From assembly GCA_038120515.1 (NCBI GenBank), contig JAYOLW010000017.1, positions 1 through 33,233 on the forward strand: DNA of 33,233 bases. Reading direction: 5' to 3'. This DNA is from JADHOX01 sp038120515 (GTDB lineage: Bacteria > Pseudomonadota > Alphaproteobacteria > Rickettsiales > JABIRX01). The position numbers and the translations under genes are program-made. Positions 24,382-32,362 of this stretch are shown one piece after another. How positions within the stretch are numbered: the stretch's first letter is position 1; every line of letters begins with the position of its first letter. A model generated the notes under the pieces. The model made no database searches. It worked only from the letters and a program-made list of their open reading frames with translations, and had not been told where the DNA came from.

Positions 24382-24657
24382 ATGTCTAAAAAATCAAAAG
24401 TTTTAAAATCACTATCAGTCATTACCACAGCTGCAGCTCTTTCAGTAACTACATCGCAAGTTGCCCATGCCGATAAAAATGAAACAGAAAAATGCTATGG
24501 CATTGTTAAAGCTGGACAAAATGACTGCGCAAGTAGTGATGGTGCACATTTATGTCATGGTGGCGCTAAAGCTGACTCGCTTGGGACTGAGTGGATTTTA
24601 CTACCAAAAGGCCTTTGTGAAAGAATCACCAATGGCAGCACTACCCCAAAAAAATAA
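24382..24657 (+). CDS. bufA: Bufferin-type Cys-rich precursor peptide (DUF2282), BufA
   Basis: Precursor of 91 residues. A Sec-type signal (residues 1-30, ending AHA) precedes a mature part with four Cys at 38, 49, 58 and 79 in the DUF2282 pattern: EKCYGIVKAGQNDC, HLCHGGAKAD, EWILLPKGLCERI. In characterised bufferins cysteines are converted to thiooxazole groups and the exported product chelates copper. The ATG at 24382 is preferred over a GTG at 24373. It lies 50 bases after bufC, in the same direction. Here the precursor gene is last, while the usual order is precursor, BufB, BufC. No DoxX-like BufD is seen. Confidence 0.88.
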   Translation: MSKKSKVLKSLSVITTAAALSVTTSQVAHADKNETEKCYGIVKAGQNDCASSDGAHLCHGGAKADSLGTEWILLPKGLCERITNGSTTPKK

Positions 24658-24668
24658 TTATTTCACTT

Positions 24669-24724
24669 AATCATAATCTCAGCATTTAGGTTTTGCCCTT
24701 AATACAAATTTATGATTTTTTTTG
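24669..24724 (+). terminator. Possible terminator after bufA
   Basis: AATCATAA at 24669-24676 is the inverted complement of TTATGATT at 24710-24717, which runs into a T-rich tract. The loop of about 33 bases and the AT-only stem make it a weak candidate. Confidence 0.25.
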
Positions 24725-24985
24725 ATAAGTATAAAAACAACAAAGACGGTATTATAAGGAACAAGTATACCAGATAAACCATTGATGGAATCGTTAAATA
24801 TTACTAAGTCTATAAATGATAAGATGTTAGACTCAATTAAACTTACTTACTGATAACATAATGCATTTTTTGTGGATCTAGTGCACAGTTTAAATCCATT
24901 ATATAATGATAGTTAGGGCTTTGTTAACAGCATTGAGCCAATATATTTGGCTGGATCTGGAAGTTCTACTAAATCAGATTTAAAA

Positions 24986-25177
24986 ATGTTAGATAAAATA
25001 AAAACTAGAAAACACAGTTTTTTAGAAACTTTTCAAGAGCAAGATTTAAAAGAGTTAGAAGATATTAAACAAGATTTGGCAAAATCAATTAATCTAAAGT
25101 CTGATACTTTAGGAAAATCAGAATCATTTAAAATGAAGTTAGTCCAGACAAAAAAAGGCAATAGCTTTGAAAGATAA
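24986..25177 (+). CDS. Small lysine-rich hypothetical ORF, doubtful
   Basis: From the ATG at 24986 the frame encodes 63 residues, with a hydrophilic helix rich in Lys, Glu and Leu (FLETFQEQDLKELEDIKQDL). The open frame extends upstream to about 24919 without an ATG; a TTG at 24947 would add 13 residues. No ribosome site, signal or family. Upstream coding sense suggests a decayed gene rather than a free-standing one. Confidence 0.3.
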   Translation: MLDKIKTRKHSFLETFQEQDLKELEDIKQDLAKSINLKSDTLGKSESFKMKLVQTKKGNSFER

Positions 25178-25239
25178 AAATTATTTATTGCTTCTGGTTA
25201 CAATTTGCTTAAATAAGTAACAAATTTTCCTATAAAAAT

Positions 25240-26019
25240 ATGCAAATTATATCTTGGAATGTAAATTCAGTTAATTCACGAATTGAACATTTAACTAAAC
25301 TTCTAAAAGAAATTTCTCCAGATGTAGTTTTACTTCAGGAGTTAAAATGTCTGCAAGAAAAATTTCCCTTTTCAGCAATAGAAGACTTTGGCTATAATAT
25401 TGAAGCTGTTTTTCAGAAATCATATAATGGTGTTGCGATTTTAAGCAAATATCCAATTGATGATGTAAATTTTAAAATTCCTGATTTTGAAGATGAACAA
25501 GCAAGATATATCGACTGTTTAATTTGTTCAGAAAAACCTTTTAGAGTATCATCTGTTTATGTACCTAATGGCCAAGAAGTTGGCTCTGACAAATATCATT
25601 ATAAATTAAATTTTTATCAGAAACTAACGGAGCTCTACAAATCATATTTAGATATTGGCGAAGACCTAGTGATTGGCGGCGATTTTAATGTCGCAAATCT
25701 TGATATTGATGTTTATGATACCAAAAGCCTAGATGGTAAAATTTGTTTTGAAATTAATGAACGTAAGAAGCTTAGAGAGTTCATCAATCTTGGTTTATTT
25801 GATTCATATCGCCTACTCAACCCTGAAACAAAGCAATTTACCTGGTGGGATTATAGAGGCAATGGCTTTACTTATGATAAAGGCCTAAGAATTGATTATA
25901 TTTTTACTTCAAGTAAAGTGGCAGATCAAATTAAAGATGCAAAAGTGCTTACTGACTTTAGGGCACTTACTAAACCTTCTGATCATGCTCCGGTGCTATT
26001 AGAATTAAATCAAAAATAA
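25240..26019 (+). CDS. xthA: Exodeoxyribonuclease III (AP endonuclease)
   Basis: Base-excision-repair AP endonuclease and 3'-5' exonuclease of 259 residues, of the EEP superfamily. Motifs: IISWNVNSVNSRI (Asn ligand), VVLLQELKC (metal-binding Glu), SVYVPNGQEV (catalytic Tyr), VIGGDFNVA (Asp and Asn), RIDYIFTSSK and the final SDHAPVLLEL (catalytic Asp-His). The length matches E. coli XthA (268). ATG start at the edge of an AT-rich leader. It stands alone: the next gene begins 99 bases later. Confidence 0.93.
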   Translation: MQIISWNVNSVNSRIEHLTKLLKEISPDVVLLQELKCLQEKFPFSAIEDFGYNIEAVFQKSYNGVAILSKYPIDDVNFKIPDFEDEQARYIDCLICSEKPFRVSSVYVPNGQEVGSDKYHYKLNFYQKLTELYKSYLDIGEDLVIGGDFNVANLDIDVYDTKSLDGKICFEINERKKLREFINLGLFDSYRLLNPETKQFTWWDYRGNGFTYDKGLRIDYIFTSSKVADQIKDAKVLTDFRALTKPSDHAPVLLELNQK

Positions 26020-26065
26020 TCTTGAAAAACTACTCGTTCTAGTAAGATCTATATTGAATTTACAA

Positions 26066-26101
26066 ATGACACTCCTATGCTTAAGGCATATTTTTACTTA
26101 A
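26066..26101 (+). promoter_or_regulatory. Candidate leucine leader ORF and small hairpin before leuA
   Basis: An 11-codon frame MTLLCLRHIFT with three Leu codons ends 17 bases before leuA. Within it TATGC and GCATA form a short stem around TTAAG and are followed by T5. This resembles a minimal attenuator, but the stem has only five pairs and the spacing is tight, so it may be chance. Confidence 0.25.
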
Positions 26102-26118
26102 CTTTTTTAGATTGATAA

Positions 26119-27657
26119 ATGGCTGAACATATCAAAATCTTTGATACTACGCTTCGTGATGGTGAGCAAGCACCTGGTGCTACAATGACATTAAACGAAA
26201 AAATTGCTATTGCCGAGCTACTCGATCTTATGAAAGTTGATATCATAGAAGCTGGCTTTGCAATTGCCTCAGAAGGAGATTTTAAAGCAGTAAAAACCAT
26301 TGCTGAACATGCCAAAAGTGCGACTATTTGTTCACTTGCAAGAGCCAAAGCAATTGACATAGAAAAAGCTGCGGAAGCAGTAAAACCTGCACCAAATGGT
26401 AGGATTCATACTTTTATCTCAACCTCACCAATTCACATGCAGGCGCAAATTAAAATGGACGAAGCTAAAGTTATCGAAACGGTGAAAGCCTCAGTTACAC
26501 TTGCACGTAACTTATGTGGTGATGTTGAATTCTCAGCTATGGACGCCACCAGAAGTGACAAAGATTTTTTATGCAAAACATTGGAAACAGCAATTGCTTG
26601 TGGCGCTTCTACCATCAATATACCAGATACAGTTGGCTATACAATTCCAAATGAATTTGCTGATTTAATTCGTTATATCAAAAATAATGTTGCAAATATC
26701 GACAAGGCTATAATTTCTGTACATTGTCATAATGATTTAGGTCTTGGTGTTGCTAATAGCTTAGCTGCAATTGAAGCAGGAGCCAGACAAATTGAATGTA
26801 CAATTAACGGCATTGGTGAAAGAGCTGGTAATGCAGCAATGGAAGAAATCGTCATGACACTAAAAACCAGAAAAGATGCTTTAAATTACATGACTAATAT
26901 CGAGCAAAAATATTTCGCAAGAGCCTCACGCTTAGTGGCTAATGCAACTGGTTTTAACGTGCAAAACAACAAAGCAATTGTTGGTGCAAATGCTTTTGCA
27001 CATGAATCAGGTATTCATCAAGATGGAATGCTTAAAGACCGTAATACCTATGAAATAATTCACCCAGCAGATGTTGGCTTTACTGAAACTTTACTGGTGA
27101 TGGGTAAACATTCAGGCCGCCATGCTTTTAAAAACAAATTAACCGAACTTGGCTTTGAACTTGAAGATAAACAAATTGAAGAATTATTTGCCAAATTCAA
27201 AACTTTAGCTGATGGCAAAAAAGAGGTCTATGACGAAGATATCATTACTTTAGTTGGTAGTAGAGAGTCAACTAACAAAATCAAGTTTAAGGATTTAGCT
27301 ATTAATTGCGGATCCGTAAATCAAGCAAATGCTGAATTAACAGTTACGATTAATGGTGAAGAAGCACATCACAAAAATACTGGAACAGGTCCAGTTGATG
27401 CAATCTTTAAGGCGATAAGAGCAATCTACCCGCATGATGCTAGACTTGATTTATATCAAGTTCACTCGGTTACTAAAGGAACGGATGCACAAGCAGAAGT
27501 AACAGTTAGGCTTGAAGATAAAAATGGCAGGATAATAAGTGGTCATGCAGCTAATATTGACACTATGGTTGCCTCGGCAAAAGCTTATATTGCCGCCTTA
27601 AACAAAATGATCAACCGCGATAGCGAAACAACTTTTGTACAGAATTTATCAATTTAA
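26119..27657 (+). CDS. leuA: 2-isopropylmalate synthase
   Basis: LeuA condenses acetyl-CoA with 2-oxoisovalerate, the first step of leucine synthesis. Its HMGL-like TIM barrel starts IFDTTLRDGEQAPGATM, and has VHCHNDLGLGVANSLAAIEAG with the metal-binding HxH, NGIGERAGNAAMEE and ANAFAHESGIHQDGMLKDR. The C-terminal LeuA regulatory domain is present (TGTGPVDAIFKAI, SGHAANIDTMVASAKAYI), so the enzyme is probably feedback-inhibited by leucine. Length 512 is typical. No leuB, leuC or leuD is in the window. It runs into gltA after 11 bases; both enzymes are Claisen condensations using acetyl-CoA. Citramalate or homocitrate synthase is less likely given the full LeuA layout. Confidence 0.9.
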   Translation: MAEHIKIFDTTLRDGEQAPGATMTLNEKIAIAELLDLMKVDIIEAGFAIASEGDFKAVKTIAEHAKSATICSLARAKAIDIEKAAEAVKPAPNGRIHTFISTSPIHMQAQIKMDEAKVIETVKASVTLARNLCGDVEFSAMDATRSDKDFLCKTLETAIACGASTINIPDTVGYTIPNEFADLIRYIKNNVANIDKAIISVHCHNDLGLGVANSLAAIEAGARQIECTINGIGERAGNAAMEEIVMTLKTRKDALNYMTNIEQKYFARASRLVANATGFNVQNNKAIVGANAFAHESGIHQDGMLKDRNTYEIIHPADVGFTETLLVMGKHSGRHAFKNKLTELGFELEDKQIEELFAKFKTLADGKKEVYDEDIITLVGSRESTNKIKFKDLAINCGSVNQANAELTVTINGEEAHHKNTGTGPVDAIFKAIRAIYPHDARLDLYQVHSVTKGTDAQAEVTVRLEDKNGRIISGHAANIDTMVASAKAYIAALNKMINRDSETTFVQNLSI

Positions 27658-27668
27658 ATCATAGAACT

Positions 27669-28997
27669 ATGCCAAGAAAACCAAAGGAGCCAATCACAAC
27701 ATCAAAAACTGCAAAAAGACGCAAATTAAATGTTTCTTCCGGAACTGATAATTTTGATTTCAATCTGATTGAAGGTACAGAAAAGCCAAATGCTATTGAT
27801 GTAAGATCTCTTTATAAAGATCATGGTGTTTTTACTTACGATCCAGGCTTTATGTCAACAGCATCATGTATGTCAGCGATAACATATATTGATGGTGCAA
27901 AAGGTATACTTCGCTATCGCGGCTATTCAATTGAAGAATTGGTAAATAAATCAAACTATCTTGAAACCTGCTATTTACTTATTAATGGTGAACTTCCAAA
28001 CCGAAAGGAGTATAAACAATTTGATGATGACATCAATCATCATACCATGGTGCATGAACAACTTCAGATTTTATATCGTGGTTTTCCAAGGAAATCGCAT
28101 CCAATGGCAATTTTAATTGGCGCAGTTGCTTCTTTATCTGCATTTTATCATGATCATACAAATATTTATAATGAACAGGATCGTTATCTTGCTTGTGTTA
28201 AGATGATTGCAAAAATGCCAACCCTTGCGGCTATGGCATATAAATATTCAATTGGTCAGCCATTTATTTATCCAAATAACAATTTATCACTAGCTGGTAA
28301 TTTCTTAAGAATGATGTTTGCTGTCCCTTGTGAGAAATACAAAGTTAACCCAATTTTAGAAAAAGCTATTGATAAAATTCTAATCTTACATGCTGATCAT
28401 GAGCAAAATGCTTCAACTTCAACTGTTAGAGTTTCAGCATCATCTGGTGCTAATCCATATACTTGTATTGGCGCTGGAATATCATCACTTTGGGGACCTG
28501 CCCATGGTGGTGCAAGTGAAGCTGTAATTGATATGCTAATTGAAATTGGTGATAAGAAAAACATCCCAGCTTTTATTAAAAGAGCCAAAGATCCAAATGA
28601 TCCATTTAGATTAATGGGTTTTGGTCATAGAGTTTATAAAAATTATGATCCAAGAGCTCATGTTCTTAAGAAACACTGCCAAGAGGTGCTGGAAGAACTA
28701 AACGTTACTGACCCACTACTTGAGATTGCAACAGAATTAGAAAAGATCGCCTTAAATGATGATTATTTCATTGAAAGAAAATTATTTCCAAATGTCGATT
28801 TCTACTCAGGTATTATCTACAAAGCTATCAGAATCCCTATTAATATGTTCACAGTGATGTTTGCAATGGGCAGAACTGCTGGTTGGGTAGCGCAGTGGAA
28901 AGAAATGCTTGAAGATACAGATACAAAAATTGCGCGTCCAAGACAGATTTATATTGGCAAAAAATCCAGGAAATATAAATCGATATTAAGAAGATAA
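27669..28997 (+). CDS. gltA: Citrate synthase (type II, Rickettsia-like)
   Basis: Citrate synthase, first enzyme of the TCA cycle. Of 442 residues, the first 48 are a basic, polar extension (MPRKPKEPITTSKTAKRRK), then FTYDPGFMSTASC begins the conserved fold. Catalytic His residues lie in GPAHGGAS and GFGHRVYKNYDPRA, the catalytic Asp in PNVDFYSG, and ADHEQNASTSTVR is the family signature. It is strongly similar to Rickettsia GltA as recalled, which supports an alphaproteobacterial origin. The C-terminus ends IGKKSRKYKSILRR. It lies 11 bases after leuA, so both are probably on one transcript. Confidence 0.95.
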   Translation: MPRKPKEPITTSKTAKRRKLNVSSGTDNFDFNLIEGTEKPNAIDVRSLYKDHGVFTYDPGFMSTASCMSAITYIDGAKGILRYRGYSIEELVNKSNYLETCYLLINGELPNRKEYKQFDDDINHHTMVHEQLQILYRGFPRKSHPMAILIGAVASLSAFYHDHTNIYNEQDRYLACVKMIAKMPTLAAMAYKYSIGQPFIYPNNNLSLAGNFLRMMFAVPCEKYKVNPILEKAIDKILILHADHEQNASTSTVRVSASSGANPYTCIGAGISSLWGPAHGGASEAVIDMLIEIGDKKNIPAFIKRAKDPNDPFRLMGFGHRVYKNYDPRAHVLKKHCQEVLEELNVTDPLLEIATELEKIALNDDYFIERKLFPNVDFYSGIIYKAIRIPINMFTVMFAMGRTAGWVAQWKEMLEDTDTKIARPRQIYIGKKSRKYKSILRR

Positions 28998-29015
28998 CTT
29001 GGCTGAGATTTGATT

Positions 29016-29396
29016 GTGCGTGAAAATTATAAACAAGGTACTGAAGCATTTTCTACATCTGATGCTGTAATATCACAGGGTGTTTTTTCTTGTTATGATT
29101 ATGCACTCAAAACTCTTGGATGTGTTGATAATAATAAAAAAATCTTAAAAGATCCTCTTGATGTCACTAATCATGGTGAAGATTTTCCTAATCAAAATCG
29201 TCCATTGAATCAAACTAACACTACAGCAATAGATAATTCTGGTATTACTTGCCCTCATGCCACAAAAAAATGTTCTTGGCAAAACCTTATAGATAATACT
29301 ATTGAATCAAAGAATATTATCAAACCAAAAACAGATCCGCTAGATATTAAAAACTATTCACCAAGATCATTAATTAAGGTTGTGAAAGTTAAATGA
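29016..29396 (+). CDS. Unknown Cys-containing protein with DPLD repeat
   Basis: Not recognised. There is no ATG near the start; GTG at 29016 (VRENYKQGTEAF) or TTG at 29010 must be used. The protein of about 126 residues has four Cys (FSCYDY, LGCVD, ITCPHATKKC) and a repeated short motif, KDPLDVTNHGED near residue 48 and TDPLDIKNYSPR near residue 108. No signal peptide or membrane helix. The rest is polar and Asn/Lys-rich. It starts 18 bases after gltA and may be on its transcript, and it ends convergent with uvrC, with four bases between. Confidence 0.55.
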   Translation: MRENYKQGTEAFSTSDAVISQGVFSCYDYALKTLGCVDNNKKILKDPLDVTNHGEDFPNQNRPLNQTNTTAIDNSGITCPHATKKCSWQNLIDNTIESKNIIKPKTDPLDIKNYSPRSLIKVVKVK

Positions 29397-29400
29397 TTAA

Positions 29401-31260
29401 TTAGTGAAAATATTTAAAAATCATCTCAGCAATTTCCACGCTTATACCTTTGACTTTAGCAAGGTCTGAAATTGGCGCATTTTTAATAGCATCAACACCA
29501 CCAAAATGTTGAATTAATGCATTACGCTTACGTGGTCCAATACCTAAAATATTATCAAGCTCAGATTTAATTGAGGCTTTATCTCTTTTATTTCTAAGTT
29601 TTGAAATTACAAATCTATGTACTTCATCCCTTATGGTTTGCAGATAATATAAAACCGATTTGTCGGTTATCGTAAAATAATCCTGCTTATCATTACAGAA
29701 GCGCTCTTTGCCTTTATTGCGTTCTTTTCCTTTAGCTATACAGAAAAAAGGAAAATCCGGTATTGCAAGCTCTTGAAAAACTTGTTTAGCGACAGATGCC
29801 TGACCTTTACCACCATCTAATAGGATCAAATCTGGCCAGGTTTGTTTTAAATTATCTGGATCTTCTTTGATGAGCCTTTTGAACCTTCTAGTTAATACTT
29901 CATAAAGCATCGCGTAATCATCACCTTGATTAATCTCTGATGCGATATTAAAAAACCTATAATTTGCTTTATCAAAACCAGATTTTTTTGCTGAAATTAA
30001 AGCACCAACCGGAAAAGAACCACTCATGTGAGAATTATCATAAACCTCAATTCGCTTTGGTTCTTTTATAAGACCAAATATCTCAGTCATAGCTTTATAA
30101 ATCTTATCAAGATCATATTTAGCTCTGAGTTTTTTGATAAGAGCGAGTTTAGCATTAGTAACAACAGTTTCTACTAATTGCTTTTTATCACCAATTTTTG
30201 GCCGATCTATTTTAACTTTTTCACCTTTAATTTCACTTAGCACGTCTTGCAGTAATTCAGCATTTTTTAATTCGACATTTATTAAAATTAATTTTGGCAC
30301 CTCATTGCTGCTATAAAATTTTTTAAAAAAATATTCGAAAATCTCTTCATCTTCAAAACTATCAGCATGCTCAAGTAATATTGCTTTATTACCATAGCTA
30401 ATACCTTTGCGGTAAAAAAACACTTCGGCAACATATTGTTTATTTGCTTCAACAAAAGCTATTACATCGCAATCTGTAATCTCAACTCCTATAATATTTT
30501 GTTTTTCAATAACTGAATTTATCGATTTAATCCTATCACGAATTCTAGCAGCTATTTCATAATTTTCAGTTTCGGATGCAACATTCATTTGCTCTATTAA
30601 TTCTTGTCTGATTTTCCCAGCATCTCCTGATAAAAACCTAATTACTTGATTTACTTGCTGTTTATAATCTTCATCACTTACCAATCCGACGCAAGGTGCA
30701 CTGCATCTTTTGATATGATATTCTAGACATGGGCGATTTCTATTCTTAAATTCATTATCACTGCAGCCTCTAATTAGGAAACTGCGTTTAAGTAGATCGA
30801 TAATTTTAGCAACATCATAAATATTCGCAAAAGGTCCAAAAAATTTTCCAGATTTTGTTAGATCACCTCGATATTTAAAAATACCCGGTGCTTTATGATT
30901 AGTTGTAATATGAATAAATGGAAAAGTTTTACCATCTTTAAGACGGATATTATATTTAGGGTTTAATGTTTTGATAAGATTAGCCTCTAATAACAAGGCT
31001 TCTTTTTCAGATTTTGTAGCTATAATCTCAATATCATCAATACTCAAAACCATCTGTTGTAATCTTCTGGTTAGCTTGTCTAATTTTTGATATGACGATA
31101 AACGCTTTTTTAAATCTCTTGCTTTACCAACATATAACACCTCTCCATTTTTATCGAGCATACGATAAACACCAGGATTTGATGTATCATTTTTAACTAT
31201 TGTTTCTAAAACTAATAAGGACGGATTTTGTCCGCCCTTAATTATAGATTTATTTGTCAT
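29401..31260 (-). CDS. uvrC: Excinuclease ABC subunit C
   Basis: UvrC makes the two incisions in nucleotide excision repair. Domains in order: GIY-YIG nuclease (GVYRMLDKNGEVLYVGKARDLKKR), a Cys-rich region (SAPCVGLVSDEDY), the UvrB-binding UVR segment (YEIAARIRDRIKSI), the RNase H-like endonuclease (RIEVYDNSHMSG, LILLDGGKGQ, FRDEVHRF-type IRDEVHRFVI) and C-terminal helix-hairpin-helix motifs (LDNILGIGPRKRNALIQHFGG). Length 619 is normal. It follows glpX by 16 bases on the minus strand. Confidence 0.96.
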   Translation of the reverse strand: MTNKSIIKGGQNPSLLVLETIVKNDTSNPGVYRMLDKNGEVLYVGKARDLKKRLSSYQKLDKLTRRLQQMVLSIDDIEIIATKSEKEALLLEANLIKTLNPKYNIRLKDGKTFPFIHITTNHKAPGIFKYRGDLTKSGKFFGPFANIYDVAKIIDLLKRSFLIRGCSDNEFKNRNRPCLEYHIKRCSAPCVGLVSDEDYKQQVNQVIRFLSGDAGKIRQELIEQMNVASETENYEIAARIRDRIKSINSVIEKQNIIGVEITDCDVIAFVEANKQYVAEVFFYRKGISYGNKAILLEHADSFEDEEIFEYFFKKFYSSNEVPKLILINVELKNAELLQDVLSEIKGEKVKIDRPKIGDKKQLVETVVTNAKLALIKKLRAKYDLDKIYKAMTEIFGLIKEPKRIEVYDNSHMSGSFPVGALISAKKSGFDKANYRFFNIASEINQGDDYAMLYEVLTRRFKRLIKEDPDNLKQTWPDLILLDGGKGQASVAKQVFQELAIPDFPFFCIAKGKERNKGKERFCNDKQDYFTITDKSVLYYLQTIRDEVHRFVISKLRNKRDKASIKSELDNILGIGPRKRNALIQHFGGVDAIKNAPISDLAKVKGISVEIAEMIFKYFH

Positions 31261-31276
31261 GGGCTAAAACCCAGGC

Positions 31277-32266
31277 TTATATATCGCGTCTTTGAGTGGT
31301 TTTAATTCGTCTAATAGTACCAGTAGCAGAACGCATTACAATTGAATGAGTAACATCACAACCAGCTTGATGTTTTACACCTCGAAGCATAAAACCATCT
31401 GTTATTCCAGTAGCTGAAAACATAACATCACCTTGAGCCATTTCATGAGCCTGATATTTCTTATCAAGTTCAGTTATACCCATTCTTTTTGCTCTTTCTC
31501 TTTGAATATCATCATGAAACACTAACCTACCGAGCATTTGACCGCCAGTAGCACCTAAAGCAGCAGCAGCTAAAACTCCTTCAGGAGCACCACCAGTTCC
31601 GATATAGATATCAGCAGAAGGATTTGGCATAACAGTTGAAATAATACCAGCAATATCACCATCTGAGATTAAGTTAATTCTAGCACCAGCAGATCTTACA
31701 TCATCAATAATTTGATTATGTCTTTCACGCTCTAAGATAACTACAGTTAAATCTGAAATCTGACATTTCTTAGCTTGGGCTAAATTTTTGAGATTTTCTT
31801 TTACAGGAATATCTAGGTCAATAATACCTTTTGGAAGATTCGGCCCTATCGCAATTTTATCCATATAAACGTCAGGAGCATGTAAAAAACAGCCTTTTTT
31901 TGCAAAAGCAATTACAGCTAGAGAGTTAGGGCTGCCAGTTGCACAAAGATTAGTACCTTCAAGTGGATCAAGAGCAATATCAATTTCAGGACCGTTACCA
32001 TTACCAACTTTCTCACCAATATAAAGCATTGGTGCTTTATCACGCTCACCTTCACCAATAACAATAGTACCATCAATATCCATTTGATTTAATGATTCAC
32101 GCATTGCATTTACAGCAGCTTGGTCAGCTGCGTCTCTTTCCCCTCTTCCTATCCAAGCACTTGATGCAACAGCTGCATATTCAGTAACTCTAACTGCTTC
32201 TAAAGCGAAATTTCTATTTAACATATCTACTGATTCGTAAGGTTTTTTAATGGTATTATTTTGCAT
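31277..32266 (-). CDS. glpX: Fructose-1,6-bisphosphatase class II
   Basis: GlpX-type phosphatase of 329 residues that converts fructose 1,6-bisphosphate to fructose 6-phosphate in gluconeogenesis. Motifs: IGRGERDAADQAAV, IVIGEGERDKAP (metal-binding Glu), IALDPLEGTNLCATG (metal-binding Asp/Glu) and GTGGAPEGVLAAAALGATGGQM. It belongs to the Li-sensitive phosphatase fold. It lies directly before uvrC on the minus strand and diverges from the GDPD gene. Gluconeogenesis fits a bacterium growing on amino acids or TCA intermediates. Confidence 0.95.
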   Translation of the reverse strand: MQNNTIKKPYESVDMLNRNFALEAVRVTEYAAVASSAWIGRGERDAADQAAVNAMRESLNQMDIDGTIVIGEGERDKAPMLYIGEKVGNGNGPEIDIALDPLEGTNLCATGSPNSLAVIAFAKKGCFLHAPDVYMDKIAIGPNLPKGIIDLDIPVKENLKNLAQAKKCQISDLTVVILERERHNQIIDDVRSAGARINLISDGDIAGIISTVMPNPSADIYIGTGGAPEGVLAAAALGATGGQMLGRLVFHDDIQRERAKRMGITELDKKYQAHEMAQGDVMFSATGITDGFMLRGVKHQAGCDVTHSIVMRSATGTIRRIKTTQRRDI

Positions 32267-32362
32267 AAGTGAATAACTATTTATTTTAGTTTAAATCTTA
32301 TTATTACTTTGTTTGAACAAAAAGTTCAAAAACAAAAACTGATAATAATAGAACTTAACTTG

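Larger units (their letters stand above)
24658..25239. other. Gene-poor stretch with relics
   Basis: About 580 bases without a confident gene. It holds an 11-base match to the ATPase palindrome arm (ACGGTATTATA at 24746), a short plus-strand frame (about 24776-24853) reading MESLNITKSINDKMLDSIK, and the lysine-rich frame described at 24986. The pattern suggests decay of one or more genes rather than a functional unit. Confidence 0.4.
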
